Assembly (NCBI RefSeq): GCF_004339665.1
Contig: NZ_SMMU01000009.1
Location: forward strand, 1 to 64,000
Length of the DNA: 64,000 nt
Reading direction: 5' to 3'
DNA from: Azotobacter chroococcum
GTDB lineage: Bacteria; Pseudomonadota; Gammaproteobacteria; Pseudomonadales; Pseudomonadaceae
The number at the start of each line of letters is the position of its first letter. Position 1 is the stretch's first letter. The position numbers and the translations under genes were made by a program. This document shows positions 22,846 through 34,518 of the stretch, one piece after another. A model generated the notes under the pieces. It saw only the letters and a program-made list of their open reading frames with translations, did not search any database and was not told the origin of the DNA.

Positions 22846-23901
22846 TTACTTGGCTTGGGCTTCCACTTCCGCTTCCACGCGACGGTTGATCGCACGGCCG
22901 GACTCGGTAGCGTTGTCGGCCACCGGGCGGGACTCGCCGTAACCGACGGAGTCCACGCGGTTGCCTTCCACACCGTACTCGTTGACCAGCACATCACGCA
23001 CTGCGTTGGCGCGACGTTCGGACAGCTTCTGGTTGTAGGCGTCCGTACCGACGGAGTCGGTGTGACCTTCCACGGTGGTGCTGGTCTGCGGGTACTGGTT
23101 CATGAAGTCAGCCAGGTTCTTGATATCGGCGTAGCTTTCTTCCTTGACTTTCGCCTTGTCGAAGTCGAACTTGACGTCCAGCTCGACGCGAACCACTTCG
23201 GCGACAGCGGTGCAACCCTCGGCATCGACGGTGGTGTTGGCGGGGGTGTCCGGGCAGCGGTCGACGTTATCGCAGACGCCATCGTTGTCGACGTCGGCGC
23301 AGACTTCGGCTACCGGTTCCGGAGCCGGCTCTTTCTTGCCTGCACTGCCGCCGAAGTTCAGGCCGATACCCACGCCGGCCTGCCATTCGGCCTGGTCGTC
23401 GTCGAAGTTGTACATACCGTCCACACCGGCACGGGCATAGAGCATGTCGGTCAAATACCACTTCACACCGGCACCGAGGTTGGCGTAGGTGCTCTGGTTA
23501 CGCCCACCGCGGGCCTGACCAATGCTCTGATGGGCGAAACCACCGGATACATAGGGGCGCAGGCCAGCGGCCGGCTCGCCGAAGTGGTAGATGGCATCAA
23601 GGGAGGTCAGCTCGCCTTTGATATCCTTGTGGCCACCATCGCCTATCGTCTCCTCGGTGGTCACGTCCCTGTAAACGCCATGCGACAGGGCCAACTCCAC
23701 ATCATCGGTCAGAAAGTAGCCAATGGATGCGCCATACAGCTCGGCCTCATCGTTTTCGAAGTCGCGAGAACTTTCATCGCTGAAATAATGCTTGGCAAAA
23801 GCCTCCACCTCAACCGCGCCCTGGCCTTGAGCCAGCACGCTGAACGAAGATGCGGCGACCACTGAGCCAATAAAGACGCCCAAGGTGTTTTTCAGTTTCA
23901 T
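22846..23901 (-). CDS. oprF: Major outer-membrane porin OprF
   Basis: A 351-aa protein with a signal peptide (residues 1-24, ending SVLA-QGQG). An eight-stranded N-terminal beta-barrel is followed by a Cys-containing calcium-type loop (CADVDNDGVCDNVDRC and DAEGC) and a C-terminal OmpA peptidoglycan-binding domain (VEGHTDSVGTDAYNQ, LSERRANAVRDVL, RAINRRVEAEV). It links the outer membrane to peptidoglycan and forms a slow porin. It lies downstream of sigX on the same strand, as in P. aeruginosa. Confidence 0.96.
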   Translation of the reverse strand: MKLKNTLGVFIGSVVAASSFSVLAQGQGAVEVEAFAKHYFSDESSRDFENDEAELYGASIGYFLTDDVELALSHGVYRDVTTEETIGDGGHKDIKGELTSLDAIYHFGEPAAGLRPYVSGGFAHQSIGQARGGRNQSTYANLGAGVKWYLTDMLYARAGVDGMYNFDDDQAEWQAGVGIGLNFGGSAGKKEPAPEPVAEVCADVDNDGVCDNVDRCPDTPANTTVDAEGCTAVAEVVRVELDVKFDFDKAKVKEESYADIKNLADFMNQYPQTSTTVEGHTDSVGTDAYNQKLSERRANAVRDVLVNEYGVEGNRVDSVGYGESRPVADNATESGRAINRRVEAEVEAQAK

Positions 23902-24000
23902 CCGTATTTCCCCATCGTGGTGTTTGACGGTAAAGACAATCTCGATTTGCTTTCAATTAGAGGACTGAGATCGCTATTCGCTAAGAGGCTAGCTGTCAAG

Positions 24001-24627
24001 CTAAGGTTCAGCAAGCCCCGAGAATTTTTCCCGCAACCGGTCTAGAGCCCGCTTGTAACGCATTTTAGTGGCACTCAAGCCCATATGCATGATGTCGGCA
24101 ATTTCCTGGAACTCCAGCTCTGCGACAAAACGAAGCACCAGGATCTCCCGGTCAATAGGATTGACGTGTACCAACCAGCGGTCAAGGCCGCCCCGCTCTT
24201 CCAGTTTCGGCGCCTTTTCTTCCGAAGCCTCTTCCAGTGGATCGAGACTCAGGGCATCCATCAGGCGTCGTTTTCTTCGCTCTTTCCGGTATTGGGTAAT
24301 ACATTCGTTGTAGGTGATGCTATAAAGCCAAGTCTTGAATTTCGACTTGCCTTCGAAATGCTTCAAACCGTAGAGAACCTTGAGCATGACCTCCTGACAA
24401 ACATCATCAGCGTCCCGTTCGTTACCCAAATATCTGGCACAGACATTGAACAGCGTGCGCTGATAGCGCTGCATCAACTCCGCGTAGGCCCGGGTAATGT
24501 GGAAAAGCTCGGCATGTGCACGCTCAACCAGCTCCTCGTCGGACAACTCCCTGGGATCGTATCGCGAAGAAAGTGGGTGGTCTGTGTTCAAGACAAGAAA
24601 GGCTGGCAGTCGGGTCGCGGCCGCCAA
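24001..24627 (-). CDS. sigX: ECF sigma factor SigX
   Basis: An ECF-type sigma-70 factor that drives oprF and envelope/lipid genes. Region 2 (LMQRYQRTLFNVCARYLGN, DADDVCQEVMLKVLYGLK) and region 4 (REILVLRFVAELEFQEIAD, GLSATKMRYKRALDRLRE) are intact. No ATG exists at the expected place. TTG at 24627 has AGAGGT upstream and gives 208 aa; TTG at 24591 (196 aa) matches the P. aeruginosa length but lacks a good ribosome-binding site. Either way the start codon is TTG. It lies about 100 bases upstream of oprF. Confidence 0.93.
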   Translation of the reverse strand: MAAATRLPAFLVLNTDHPLSSRYDPRELSDEELVERAHAELFHITRAYAELMQRYQRTLFNVCARYLGNERDADDVCQEVMLKVLYGLKHFEGKSKFKTWLYSITYNECITQYRKERRKRRLMDALSLDPLEEASEEKAPKLEERGGLDRWLVHVNPIDREILVLRFVAELEFQEIADIMHMGLSATKMRYKRALDRLREKFSGLAEP

Positions 24628-24677
24628 AGCCCAGACCTCTGGTTCAAATTGGCGGCATAGATTAGCAGATCTTCGCC

Positions 24678-25502
24678 CTAACGACTGCTAACCCGTTCAT
24701 CCAGCAGAGAGCGGTTGGCCAGCGAAACCAGTTCGCCATGGGTGGTCAGCAGTATCGTCTTGACCGTGCCGATCTCCTCGATCTGCCCCTCGAGGTCACC
24801 GATCCGGACCGCCTGCCCTACCCGGTAAAGCTCGCGGACATAGATGCCGGCAATGATCTGACCGGCAATTTCGCGGCTGCCCAGGCCCAATGCCAGGGCA
24901 ACCGCCACGCCCACGGAGATCAGCACGATGGCCACGACTGTATTGAGCAGATCGGTCTTGATCTCCAGCTGACCGATCGCCACGGAGATGCTGATGATGA
25001 TCACCAGCCCCTGCACGACGCGCCCGAGCCCGTTGGCATAGTCGAGCCCGACGCCTTCTGCTGCGCCACGCACCAGGCCATTGACCAACTGCGCCAGCAG
25101 CAGTCCGGCCAGCAGAATCAGCGCCGCGCCGAAGACCTTAGGCAGATAGAGCGCCAGCACGTCCAGGGTCGCGGAAACTCGCGCCAGACCGAGGGATTCG
25201 GCAGCCGAAACCATGAATACGAGGAGCACGAACCAATAGACGATTCTGCCGATCAGGGTCGAAACCGGCACCTGAATGCCGATCCGGACCAGCAGCCGGG
25301 TCAGTCCGGTACCCGACATAAGACGATCCAGCCCCACCTTTGCCAGCAACTTGGACAGCAGCGTATCGAGCAGCTTGGCCACGACGAAGCCGAGCAGCAC
25401 CACGATCAGAGCAACGAACAGATTGGGAATGAAGCTGGCTACCTTAGTCCAAAGCGCTTTCATTACAACAACCAGGCTTTGAGTCCAGGGGTCGAGTTCC
25501 AT
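24678..25502 (-). CDS. cmpX: MscS-family mechanosensitive channel CmpX
   Basis: A 274-aa inner-membrane protein, the same length as P. aeruginosa CmpX. Four or five transmembrane helices include repeated TM-helix (PF05552-type) units (LFVALIVVLLGFVVAKLLDT, FGAALILLAGLLLAQLV). The MscS pore-like segment lies in ALGLGSREIAGQIIAGIYVR, followed by the beta domain (RIGDLEGQIEEIGTVKTIL). CmpX is linked to SigX activity in P. aeruginosa. I chose the ATG at 25502; it starts one base after the crfX stop region. Confidence 0.88.
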   Translation of the reverse strand: MELDPWTQSLVVVMKALWTKVASFIPNLFVALIVVLLGFVVAKLLDTLLSKLLAKVGLDRLMSGTGLTRLLVRIGIQVPVSTLIGRIVYWFVLLVFMVSAAESLGLARVSATLDVLALYLPKVFGAALILLAGLLLAQLVNGLVRGAAEGVGLDYANGLGRVVQGLVIIISISVAIGQLEIKTDLLNTVVAIVLISVGVAVALALGLGSREIAGQIIAGIYVRELYRVGQAVRIGDLEGQIEEIGTVKTILLTTHGELVSLANRSLLDERVSSR

Positions 25503-25503
25503 T

Positions 25504-25749
25504 TCAGTCAGCCTTATCTGCGGAAGAATCGAGAGTGCCACGACGAGAGACAGGCATGATATGAGGCGATCCGTTGTTCAGCCCGATCATCAGCGCCTCG
25601 AACCAATGCCCTAGGAGGGCGAACAGATCGCCCGCACCTGCCTGGCGGTTGGCCGTTTTCAGGACACGCCCCAATGCTGCATTGTCATCATGGGTGAGCG
25701 CCGAAGACTGGAGCAGGTCGCGTAAGGACTCTTCGAATGGATCGTGCAT
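25504..25749 (-). CDS. crfX: CrfX-like small protein, 81 aa
   Basis: A small conserved protein upstream of cmpX (MHDPFEESLRDLLQSS, then ANRQAGAGDLFALLGHWFEALMIGLNNGS). The amphipathic LLGHWFEALMIGL segment suggests membrane association but no full transmembrane helix. ATG 25749 follows AGAGAGG with ideal spacing; a GTG two codons earlier is possible. Identified by synteny and resemblance to P. aeruginosa CrfX. The CorA-like gene cmaX that should precede it is missing here. Confidence 0.75.
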   Translation of the reverse strand: MHDPFEESLRDLLQSSALTHDDNAALGRVLKTANRQAGAGDLFALLGHWFEALMIGLNNGSPHIMPVSRRGTLDSSADKAD

Positions 25750-25948
25750 GCGCACCTCTCTGGATGTAACGCCTAGACGAGGTCGCTTACCAGCAGGTCA
25801 CATTCGAGCCCAACCAAACGTCGAACGATCCACATCGCCGAGCCGCTCATGGACAATCAGCCGCGAGGAAAACGAGCGGCCTGCCTGCCCCCTTGCGCAG
25901 GGTTGGACCTAACCCGGCCAAGGGGTTGCGGCAGGCTCGGGACAGCGA

Positions 25949-26437
25949 TTACTCGGGCATTTTCAGAGGCTCGGGGGAGATGATGATACCGTTGTTGTCG
26001 GCATACAGGTACTCGCCCGGCCGGAAGGTGACGCCACCGAAGGTCACCGGAATGTTCAGGTCGCCGATGCCGCGCTTGTCGGTTTTCATCGGATGGGTAG
26101 CCAAGGCCTGGACGCCGAGGTCGGTCTGGGCAATCACATCCACATCGCGGATGCAACCGTAGACGACCAGTCCTTCCCAGCCGTTGCGAGCGGCCTTTTC
26201 AGCAAGCATGTCGCCCAGCAGGGCGCGACGCAGCGAACCGCCACCATCCACCACGAGCACCTTGCCCTTGCCATCAACATCGACCTGGTCCTTGACCAGC
26301 GAGTTGTCCTCGAAGCACTTGATGGTGACGATTTCGCCGCCGAAGGAATCACGACCACCGAAGTTGTTGAACATCGGCTCGACCACCTGTACCAGTTCTG
26401 GATAGGCGTCGCACAGATCGGGGGTGACATATTGCAT
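25949..26437 (-). CDS. rraA: Ribonuclease E activity regulator RraA
   Basis: A 162-aa trimeric protein that binds RNase E or RNA helicases and lowers RNase E activity; the fold is related to 4-hydroxy-4-methyl-2-oxoglutarate aldolase, which some homologues possess. Signatures are [17 protein letters not shown] at the start, [20 protein letters not shown] and [12 protein letters not shown]. The ATG at 26437 has AGAGGAA upstream. The 200-base gap to crfX holds no gene I can see. Confidence 0.9.
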   Translation of the reverse strand: MQYVTPDLCDAYPELVQVVEPMFNNFGGRDSFGGEIVTIKCFEDNSLVKDQVDVDGKGKVLVVDGGGSLRRALLGDMLAEKAARNGWEGLVVYGCIRDVDVIAQTDLGVQALATHPMKTDKRGIGDLNIPVTFGGVTFRPGEYLYADNNGIIISPEPLKMPE

Positions 26438-26504
26438 GGCAAAATTCCTCTGGAAAATTACAACAGGGTAGATGAGCGCCTCCTGGCCGTTGCCGGAAAG
26501 CCCG

Positions 26505-26802
26505 AAGATCGATACCGATGCGATCTCCATCATGACAGAGCCTGAACAAGGTCAATCCCGGGCAGTTTCCATTCAGAGCCCGACCGCAGGACAGATCGAA
26601 CTCGATGCCGTGCCGACGACAACGCAACATCCACCCGCTCTGGTTTTTCATCCTGCAGTTCCGCCCCCTGATATGGGCATCGGTTTTCCAGCAGCACAGC
26701 ATTATTGTCGACAATCAACAGTAAAAGGTTGCGCCCCGCGATCCGGAAGGTTCGCCGATATCCCTCATGCAGATGCAGCAACCGCTCGAGTGCGACAAAC
26801 AT
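26505..26802 (-). pseudogene. Rieske [2Fe-2S] protein gene broken by a frameshift
   Basis: The N-terminal half reads MFVALERLLHLHEGYRRTF, then NLLLLIVDNNAVLLENRCPY in one frame. The second Rieske ligand pair continues only in another frame (CRRHGIEFDLSCGRALNG, about 26622-26565). One indel, somewhere around 26620-26660, separates the two. The first ligand motif is also damaged: CPYQG instead of CPHQG, so the cluster His has become Tyr. The likely start is ATG 26802 with GGAAG upstream. It would have been a small ferredoxin-type protein; two independent lesions argue against a sequencing error alone. Confidence 0.72.
26704..26715. promoter_or_regulatory. Stray copy of the prp palindrome ATTGTCGACAAT
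   Basis: This perfect 12-bp palindrome is identical to the two at the head of the prp operon. Here it lies inside the Rieske pseudogene, where it reads as Ile-Val-Asp-Asn. It may be coincidence of coding sequence or a remote regulator site. Confidence 0.35.
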
Positions 26803-26943
26803 GGCGCTTCCATCGACAAGGAGATGTCCGCGCCGGATCAGCCCGCACATCTTAGCGACGGACCTGCGTGGGTGAAATGCCGAATCGGACGGAAAAAGGC
26901 GCAGATAGGGAGCGACCTACGTCGAATATACAAATTCGCAAGC

Positions 26944-26970
26944 AAAAAAAGGGTGGGAACCGGCCCACCC
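26944..26970 (-). terminator. Intrinsic terminator of ppsA
   Basis: On the minus strand GGGTGGG pairs with CCCACCC (26964-26970 with 26951-26957) over a 6-base loop and is followed by seven T (A-run at 26944-26950). It begins about 30 bases after the ppsA stop. Confidence 0.88.
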
Positions 26971-26998
26971 CTCTTTCGCTCATCGGGACAACCTGGAA

Positions 26999-29374
26999 TC
27001 AGTGGGCCAGCTGTCCCTCGGCCAGGAAGAACCAGGTATCGAGCACCGAGTCCGGATTCAGCGAAATGCTGTCGATCCCCTGCTCCATCAGCCACTTGGC
27101 CAGATCCGGATGATCCGACGGACCCTGGCCGCAGATGCCGATGTACTTGCCGGCCTTGTTGCAGGCCTGAATGGCGCTGGACAGCAACTTCTTCACGGCA
27201 GCGTTCCGCTCATCGAACAGGTGGGCAACGATACCCGAGTCGCGGTCCAGGCCCAGGGTCAGCTGGGTCAGGTCGTTGGAGCCGATGGAAAAGCCATCGA
27301 AGTACTCGAGAAACTCCTCGGCCAGCAGCGCGTTGGAAGGCAACTCGCACATCATGATCACGCGCAGGCCATTCTCTCCACGCTTGAGGTCATGGCTGCC
27401 GAGCAGGTCGATGACCTGACTGGCCTCACCCGGCGTGCGCACGAAGGGGATCATGATCTCGACGTTGCTCAGTCCCATCTCGTTGCGCACCTTCTTGATC
27501 GCCCGGCACTCCAGCTCGAAGCAGTCGCGGAAAGATTCGCTGATATAGCGCGAGGCGCCGCGGAAGCCGAGCATCGGGTTCTCTTCCTCCGGCTCGTAGA
27601 GCTTGCCGCCGATCAGGTTGGCATACTCGTTGGACTTGAAGTCGGACATGCGCACGATGACCTTCTTCGGCCAGAAGGCGGCGGCCAGGGTGCTGATGCC
27701 CTCGACCAGCTTCTCGACGTAGAAGCCGACCGGATCGTCATAGCCGGCGATGCGCTTCTCGACGCTGGCCTTGATTTCCGGCGGCAGGCTGGCGAAGTTC
27801 AGCAGCGCCTTGGGGTGCACACCGATCATGCGGTTGATGATGAACTCCAGGCGGGCCAGGCCTACGCCCTCGTTCGGCAACTGGGCGAAATCGAAGGCCC
27901 GGTCCGGGTTGCCGACGTTCATCATGATCTTGAACGGCAGCTGCGGCATGGCATCGATGGAGTTCTTGCGGATATCGAAGCCCAGTTCGCCCTTGAAGAT
28001 GTAACCGGTATCGCCTTCGGCACAGGAGACGGTCACGCCCTGGCCATCCTGCAGTACGCTGGTGGCGTTGCCGCAGCCTACGACCGCCGGGATGCCCAGC
28101 TCGCGGGCGATGATCGCCGCATGGCAGGTACGCCCGCCCCGGTTGGTGACGATGGCGCTGGCGCGCTTCATGATCGGCTCCCAGTCCGGGTCGGTCATGT
28201 CGGAAACCAGTACATCGCCCGGTTGGACCTTGTCCATTTCGGCGATATCGTGGATCACCTTGACCGGGCCGGCCCCGATCCGCTGACCGATGGCACGCCC
28301 CTCGACCAGGATAGTGCCCGTTTCCTTCAGCAGGTAGCGCTCCATCACGGTGGCGCTGGCGCGACTTTTCACGGTTTCCGGACGTGCCTGGACGACATAG
28401 AGCTTGCCATCGTCGCCGTCCTTGGCCCATTCGATGTCCATCGGCCGCCCGTAGTGCTTCTCGATGATCAGCGCCTGCTTGGCCAACTCGGTGACCTCGG
28501 CGTCGCTGATGCAGAAGCGGGTACGATCCTCACCGCTCACTTCGACGGTCTTCACCGACTTGCCGGCCTTGGCTTCCTCGCCGTAGACCATCTTGATCGC
28601 CTTGCTGCCCAGGTTGCGGCGCAGGATGGCAGGGCGGCCGGCCTCGAGGGTCGGCTTGTGCACATAGAATTCATCGGGGTTCACCGCCCCCTGCACCACC
28701 GTCTCACCGAGACCATAGGCACCGGTGATGAACACCACGTCACGGAAACCGGACTCGGTGTCCAGGGTGAACATCACGCCGGCAGTGCCGGTTTCCGAAC
28801 GCACCATGCGCTGCACGCCGGCAGACAGGGCAACCAGCCTGTGATCGAAGCCCTGGTGTACCCGATAGGCAATGGCACGGTCGTTGAAGAGGGAGGCGAA
28901 GACCTCCTTCGCCGCGCGGATCACGTTGTCCACACCGCGGATGTTGAGGAAGGTTTCCTGCTGGCCGGCGAAGGAGGCGTCGGGCAGGTCCTCTGCCGTG
29001 GCGGAGGAGCGCACGGCCACGGCCAGATGCTCGTTGCCGCCAGCCATTTCAGCAAAGGCCCTGCGAATATCGGTATCAAGCTGCGCGGGCAGCTCGGCCT
29101 CCATCACCCATTGGCGAATCTGTGCACCGGTCTTCGCCAGCGCATTCACGTCATCCACATCCAGTGCGTCGAGCGCTGCATGGATACGCTCGTTCAGACC
29201 GCTTTGCTCGAGGAAGTCACGGTAGGCCTGGGCGGTAGTGGCAAAGCCCCCGGGAACGGATACGCCGGCGCCGGACAGGTTGCTGATCATTTCGCCCAGG
29301 GATGCGTTTTTGCCCCCTACTCGCTCCACATCGTGGACGCCGAGCTTGTCAAGGGAAACTACGTACTCTACCAA
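26999..29374 (-). CDS. ppsA: Phosphoenolpyruvate synthase PpsA
   Basis: This enzyme converts pyruvate, ATP and water to PEP, AMP and phosphate for gluconeogenesis. A start at TTG 29374 (GGAGAA upstream) gives 791 aa, the family length. Visible domains are the N-terminal ATP-grasp-like nucleotide domain ([32 protein letters not shown]), the swivelling phosphohistidine domain ([21 protein letters not shown], catalytic His) and the PEP/pyruvate TIM barrel ([35 protein letters not shown]). It is divergent from its regulator ppsR. Confidence 0.95.
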   Translation of the reverse strand: MVEYVVSLDKLGVHDVERVGGKNASLGEMISNLSGAGVSVPGGFATTAQAYRDFLEQSGLNERIHAALDALDVDDVNALAKTGAQIRQWVMEAELPAQLDTDIRRAFAEMAGGNEHLAVAVRSSATAEDLPDASFAGQQETFLNIRGVDNVIRAAKEVFASLFNDRAIAYRVHQGFDHRLVALSAGVQRMVRSETGTAGVMFTLDTESGFRDVVFITGAYGLGETVVQGAVNPDEFYVHKPTLEAGRPAILRRNLGSKAIKMVYGEEAKAGKSVKTVEVSGEDRTRFCISDAEVTELAKQALIIEKHYGRPMDIEWAKDGDDGKLYVVQARPETVKSRASATVMERYLLKETGTILVEGRAIGQRIGAGPVKVIHDIAEMDKVQPGDVLVSDMTDPDWEPIMKRASAIVTNRGGRTCHAAIIARELGIPAVVGCGNATSVLQDGQGVTVSCAEGDTGYIFKGELGFDIRKNSIDAMPQLPFKIMMNVGNPDRAFDFAQLPNEGVGLARLEFIINRMIGVHPKALLNFASLPPEIKASVEKRIAGYDDPVGFYVEKLVEGISTLAAAFWPKKVIVRMSDFKSNEYANLIGGKLYEPEEENPMLGFRGASRYISESFRDCFELECRAIKKVRNEMGLSNVEIMIPFVRTPGEASQVIDLLGSHDLKRGENGLRVIMMCELPSNALLAEEFLEYFDGFSIGSNDLTQLTLGLDRDSGIVAHLFDERNAAVKKLLSSAIQACNKAGKYIGICGQGPSDHPDLAKWLMEQGIDSISLNPDSVLDTWFFLAEGQLAH

Positions 29375-29457
29375 GATGAATTCTCCACTAGGGATGGGAA
29401 GCTCAGGCGGGACCTTCTCCGCGCGATTCTGGCTTGACCCATGAAAATAAGTGACAA

Positions 29458-29487
29458 TGCCGGGCAAGGATACCCGGCAATGCCGGG
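29458..29487. promoter_or_regulatory. Alternating hairpin in the ppsA-ppsR divergent region
   Basis: The segment TGCCGGG (29458-29464), CCCGGCA (29473-29479) and TGCCGGG (29481-29487) lets the middle arm pair with either flanking arm, giving mutually exclusive stems. It sits between the two divergent start codons and could act as an RNA switch, a protein site, or a small repeat. Evidence for function is only structural. Confidence 0.4.
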
Positions 29488-29534
29488 ACTTAGCATAGCC
29501 TAACTGTCGTCATGTTCTTAAGGCCAAGGGTGCA

Positions 29535-30353
29535 ATGAAACGAACCGCTTTCTTCATCTCCGACGGCACGGGTATCACTGCGGAAACCCTTGGCCAGAGC
29601 CTGCTGGCGCAATTCGAAAACATTTCCTTCACCAAACTCACGCGCCCCTACATCGACACGGCGGAAAAAGCGCGCGGCATGGTGCAGCAGATCAATTCTG
29701 CGGCGGAAAAGGATGGTGCCCGGCCGATCATTTTCGACACCGTCGTCAATCAAGAGATCCGTGACATTCTGGCCAAATCCAACGGATTCATGATTGATAT
29801 CTTTTCGACCTTTCTTTCACCACTGGAACACGAACTGGCTTCCCACTCTTCCTACTCCGTGGGCAAATCGCACTCCATCAGTCACAACGCCCACTACATG
29901 GAGCGCATCGAGGCGGTGAACTTCGCCCTCGACAACGACGACGGCGCTCGCACCCACTACTACGACAAGGCCGACCTGATCCTGCTGGGCGTCTCCCGCA
30001 GCGGCAAGACCCCAACCTGCCTTTACATGGCCATGCAGTATGGCATCCGCGCCGCCAATTACCCACTCACGGAAGAAGACATGGAGCGCCTGCAGCTGCC
30101 GGCGGCTCTCAAACCCTATCGGGACAAGCTGTTCGGCCTGACCATCGACAGCGAGCGCCTGGCCGCCATCCGCCACGAGCGCAAGCCGAACAGCCGCTAT
30201 TCCAGCTTCGCCCAGTGCGAGTTCGAGGTGCGCGAAGTGGAGCAAATGCTGCGTCGCGAAAACATTCCCTATATCAATTCCACCCATTTCTCGGTGGAAG
30301 AGATCTCGGCCAAGATCCTTGTCGAAAAGGGTGTGGAACGGCGACTGAAATAA
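29535..30353 (+). CDS. ppsR: PEP synthase regulatory kinase/phosphorylase PpsR
   Basis: A 272-aa DUF299-family protein that inactivates PEP synthase by ADP-dependent phosphorylation and reactivates it by phosphorolysis. The opening [20 protein letters not shown] and the P-loop GVSRSGKT at residues 152-159 are diagnostic. The C-terminal [20 protein letters not shown] matches the family. Divergent arrangement with ppsA agrees with their functional pairing. Confidence 0.93.
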   Translation: MKRTAFFISDGTGITAETLGQSLLAQFENISFTKLTRPYIDTAEKARGMVQQINSAAEKDGARPIIFDTVVNQEIRDILAKSNGFMIDIFSTFLSPLEHELASHSSYSVGKSHSISHNAHYMERIEAVNFALDNDDGARTHYYDKADLILLGVSRSGKTPTCLYMAMQYGIRAANYPLTEEDMERLQLPAALKPYRDKLFGLTIDSERLAAIRHERKPNSRYSSFAQCEFEVREVEQMLRRENIPYINSTHFSVEEISAKILVEKGVERRLK

Positions 30354-30393
30354 ACAGCCGCCTCTCGAAACTGGATGTGCAAACCCGAAAAAA

Positions 30394-30419
30394 CCGGGGC
30401 TCTCCAACCCCGGACTTTT
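30394..30419 (+). terminator. Intrinsic terminator after ppsR
   Basis: CCGGGG pairs with CCCCGG (30394-30399 with 30408-30413) over an 8-base loop, followed by ACTTTTC. An A-run precedes the stem, so it may also work weakly on the minus strand. Confidence 0.7.
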
Positions 30420-30606
30420 CGTGTCGCTTGCCGCTCGAACGCCGCAGACCGAATCACAAGCGGATCGACGAAACGTTTGAGCGAGGCGCCTCCCGGGTGG
30501 GTTGACTGCGCCGCAGCGGGGCTTCCGCAACGTCCTGTCCAGCCATGCCAGGCGTTCTGGAAGGCGCATCACGCCACGGGTGGCACTCTCCAGCCGGTAG
30601 TTCACC

Positions 30607-31785
30607 TCAGAATGCATTCCCAGGCACACGCACCCAGCCTTCCATCAACACACGGGCGCTGCGGCTCATGACCGCCTTGGTGGCGGTCCACTCGCCGTTG
30701 ACTTCTGCCGCCGCCGCGCCGACGCGCAGGGTGCCGGACGGATGGCCGAAGGTCACCGCTTCACGCTGGCCACCACCGGCCGCCAGGTTGACCAAGGTGC
30801 CCGGCACCGCAGCGGCGGTGGCGATGGCCACTGAGGCGGTGCCCATCATGGCGTGGTGCAGCTTGCCCATCGACAGCGCGCGCACGCAGACGTCGATATC
30901 GCTGGCCGCCACCTGCTTGCCGCTGGAAGCCACGTAGTCGGTAGCCGGGGCGACGAAGGCGATCTTCGGCGTGTGCTGACGGGCGACCGCTTCGGAGATA
31001 TCCGCAATCAGGCCCATCTTCACCGCGCCGTAGGCACGCATGGTCTCAAAACGCGCCAGCGCCTCGGCATCCGAGTTGATGTCCTTCTGCAGCTCGGTAC
31101 CGGTGTAACCGATATCGGCGGCATTGAGGAAGATGGTCGGAATGCCGGAGTTGATCATGGTGGCCTTGAAGGTACCGATGCCCGGCACTTCCAGCTCATC
31201 GACCACGTTGCCGGTGGGGAACATCGAGCCTTCGCCGTCGGCCGGATCCATGAACTCGATGACCACCTCGGCGGCCGGGAAGGTCACGCCGTCCAGCTCG
31301 AAATCGCCGGTTTCCTGCACTTCACCGTTGGTGATCGGCACATGGGCGATAATGGTCTTGCTGATGTTCTTCTGCCAGATACGCACGGTGCAGATGCCGT
31401 TCTGCGGAATGCGTGCCGGATCAACCAAACCACCAGCAATGGCAAAGGCACCGACCGCAGCGGTCAGGTTGCCGCAGTTGCCCGACCAGTCTACGAATGC
31501 CTTGTTGATCGCCACCTGACCGAACAGGTAATCGACATCGTGATCCGGCTGCTCGCTCCTGGCGACGATCACGGTCTTGGAGGTACTGGAAGTCGCACCA
31601 CCCATGCCGTCGATCTGCTGGCCGTACGGATCGGGGCTGCCGATCACGCGCAGCAGCAGCTTGTCACGCGCCTCGCCCGGCACCTGGCAGGCTTGTGGCA
31701 GATCCTGCAGACGGAAGAACACACCCTTGCTGGTGCCGCCACGAATATAGGTGGCCGGAACACGGATCTGGGGTACATGAGCCAT
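30607..31785 (-). CDS. prpF: 2-methylaconitate isomerase PrpF
   Basis: A 392-aa member of the PrpF family (diaminopimelate-epimerase fold) that isomerises 2-methyl-trans-aconitate to the cis isomer so it can be hydrated in the methylcitrate cycle. Landmarks: ATYIRGGTSKGVFF near the N-terminus, GMGGATSSTSKTVIV, DWSGNCGNLTAAVGAFAI with a likely catalytic Cys, and MVNSGIPTIFLNA-like TMINSGIPTIFLNA. The ATG at 31785 has GAGGA upstream. It is the last gene of the prp operon. Confidence 0.92.
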   Translation of the reverse strand: MAHVPQIRVPATYIRGGTSKGVFFRLQDLPQACQVPGEARDKLLLRVIGSPDPYGQQIDGMGGATSSTSKTVIVARSEQPDHDVDYLFGQVAINKAFVDWSGNCGNLTAAVGAFAIAGGLVDPARIPQNGICTVRIWQKNISKTIIAHVPITNGEVQETGDFELDGVTFPAAEVVIEFMDPADGEGSMFPTGNVVDELEVPGIGTFKATMINSGIPTIFLNAADIGYTGTELQKDINSDAEALARFETMRAYGAVKMGLIADISEAVARQHTPKIAFVAPATDYVASSGKQVAASDIDVCVRALSMGKLHHAMMGTASVAIATAAAVPGTLVNLAAGGGQREAVTFGHPSGTLRVGAAAAEVNGEWTATKAVMSRSARVLMEGWVRVPGNAF

Positions 31786-31806
31786 GGAAATCTTGTCCTC
31801 ATGAGA

Positions 31807-31830
31807 CTGTGCTGCCGGCTGGCAGCACAG
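31807..31830. repeat. Perfect 10-bp inverted repeat between acnD and prpF
   Basis: CTGTGCTGCC and GGCAGCACAG (31807-31816, 31821-31830) flank a 4-base loop, about 20 bases upstream of the prpF start. In the operon transcript it forms a stable hairpin. It may set relative expression of prpF or be a processing site. Confidence 0.55.
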
Positions 31831-31913
31831 GAATGGGAATGCGTGGGCCTGCCAGAGCCGGCCAGCCACCCCGCTGCCGATGGCAGCAAGGCGGGGACCG
31901 GACGGCAAGCCGG

Positions 31914-34517
<2,604 letters not shown>

Positions 34518-34518
34518 C

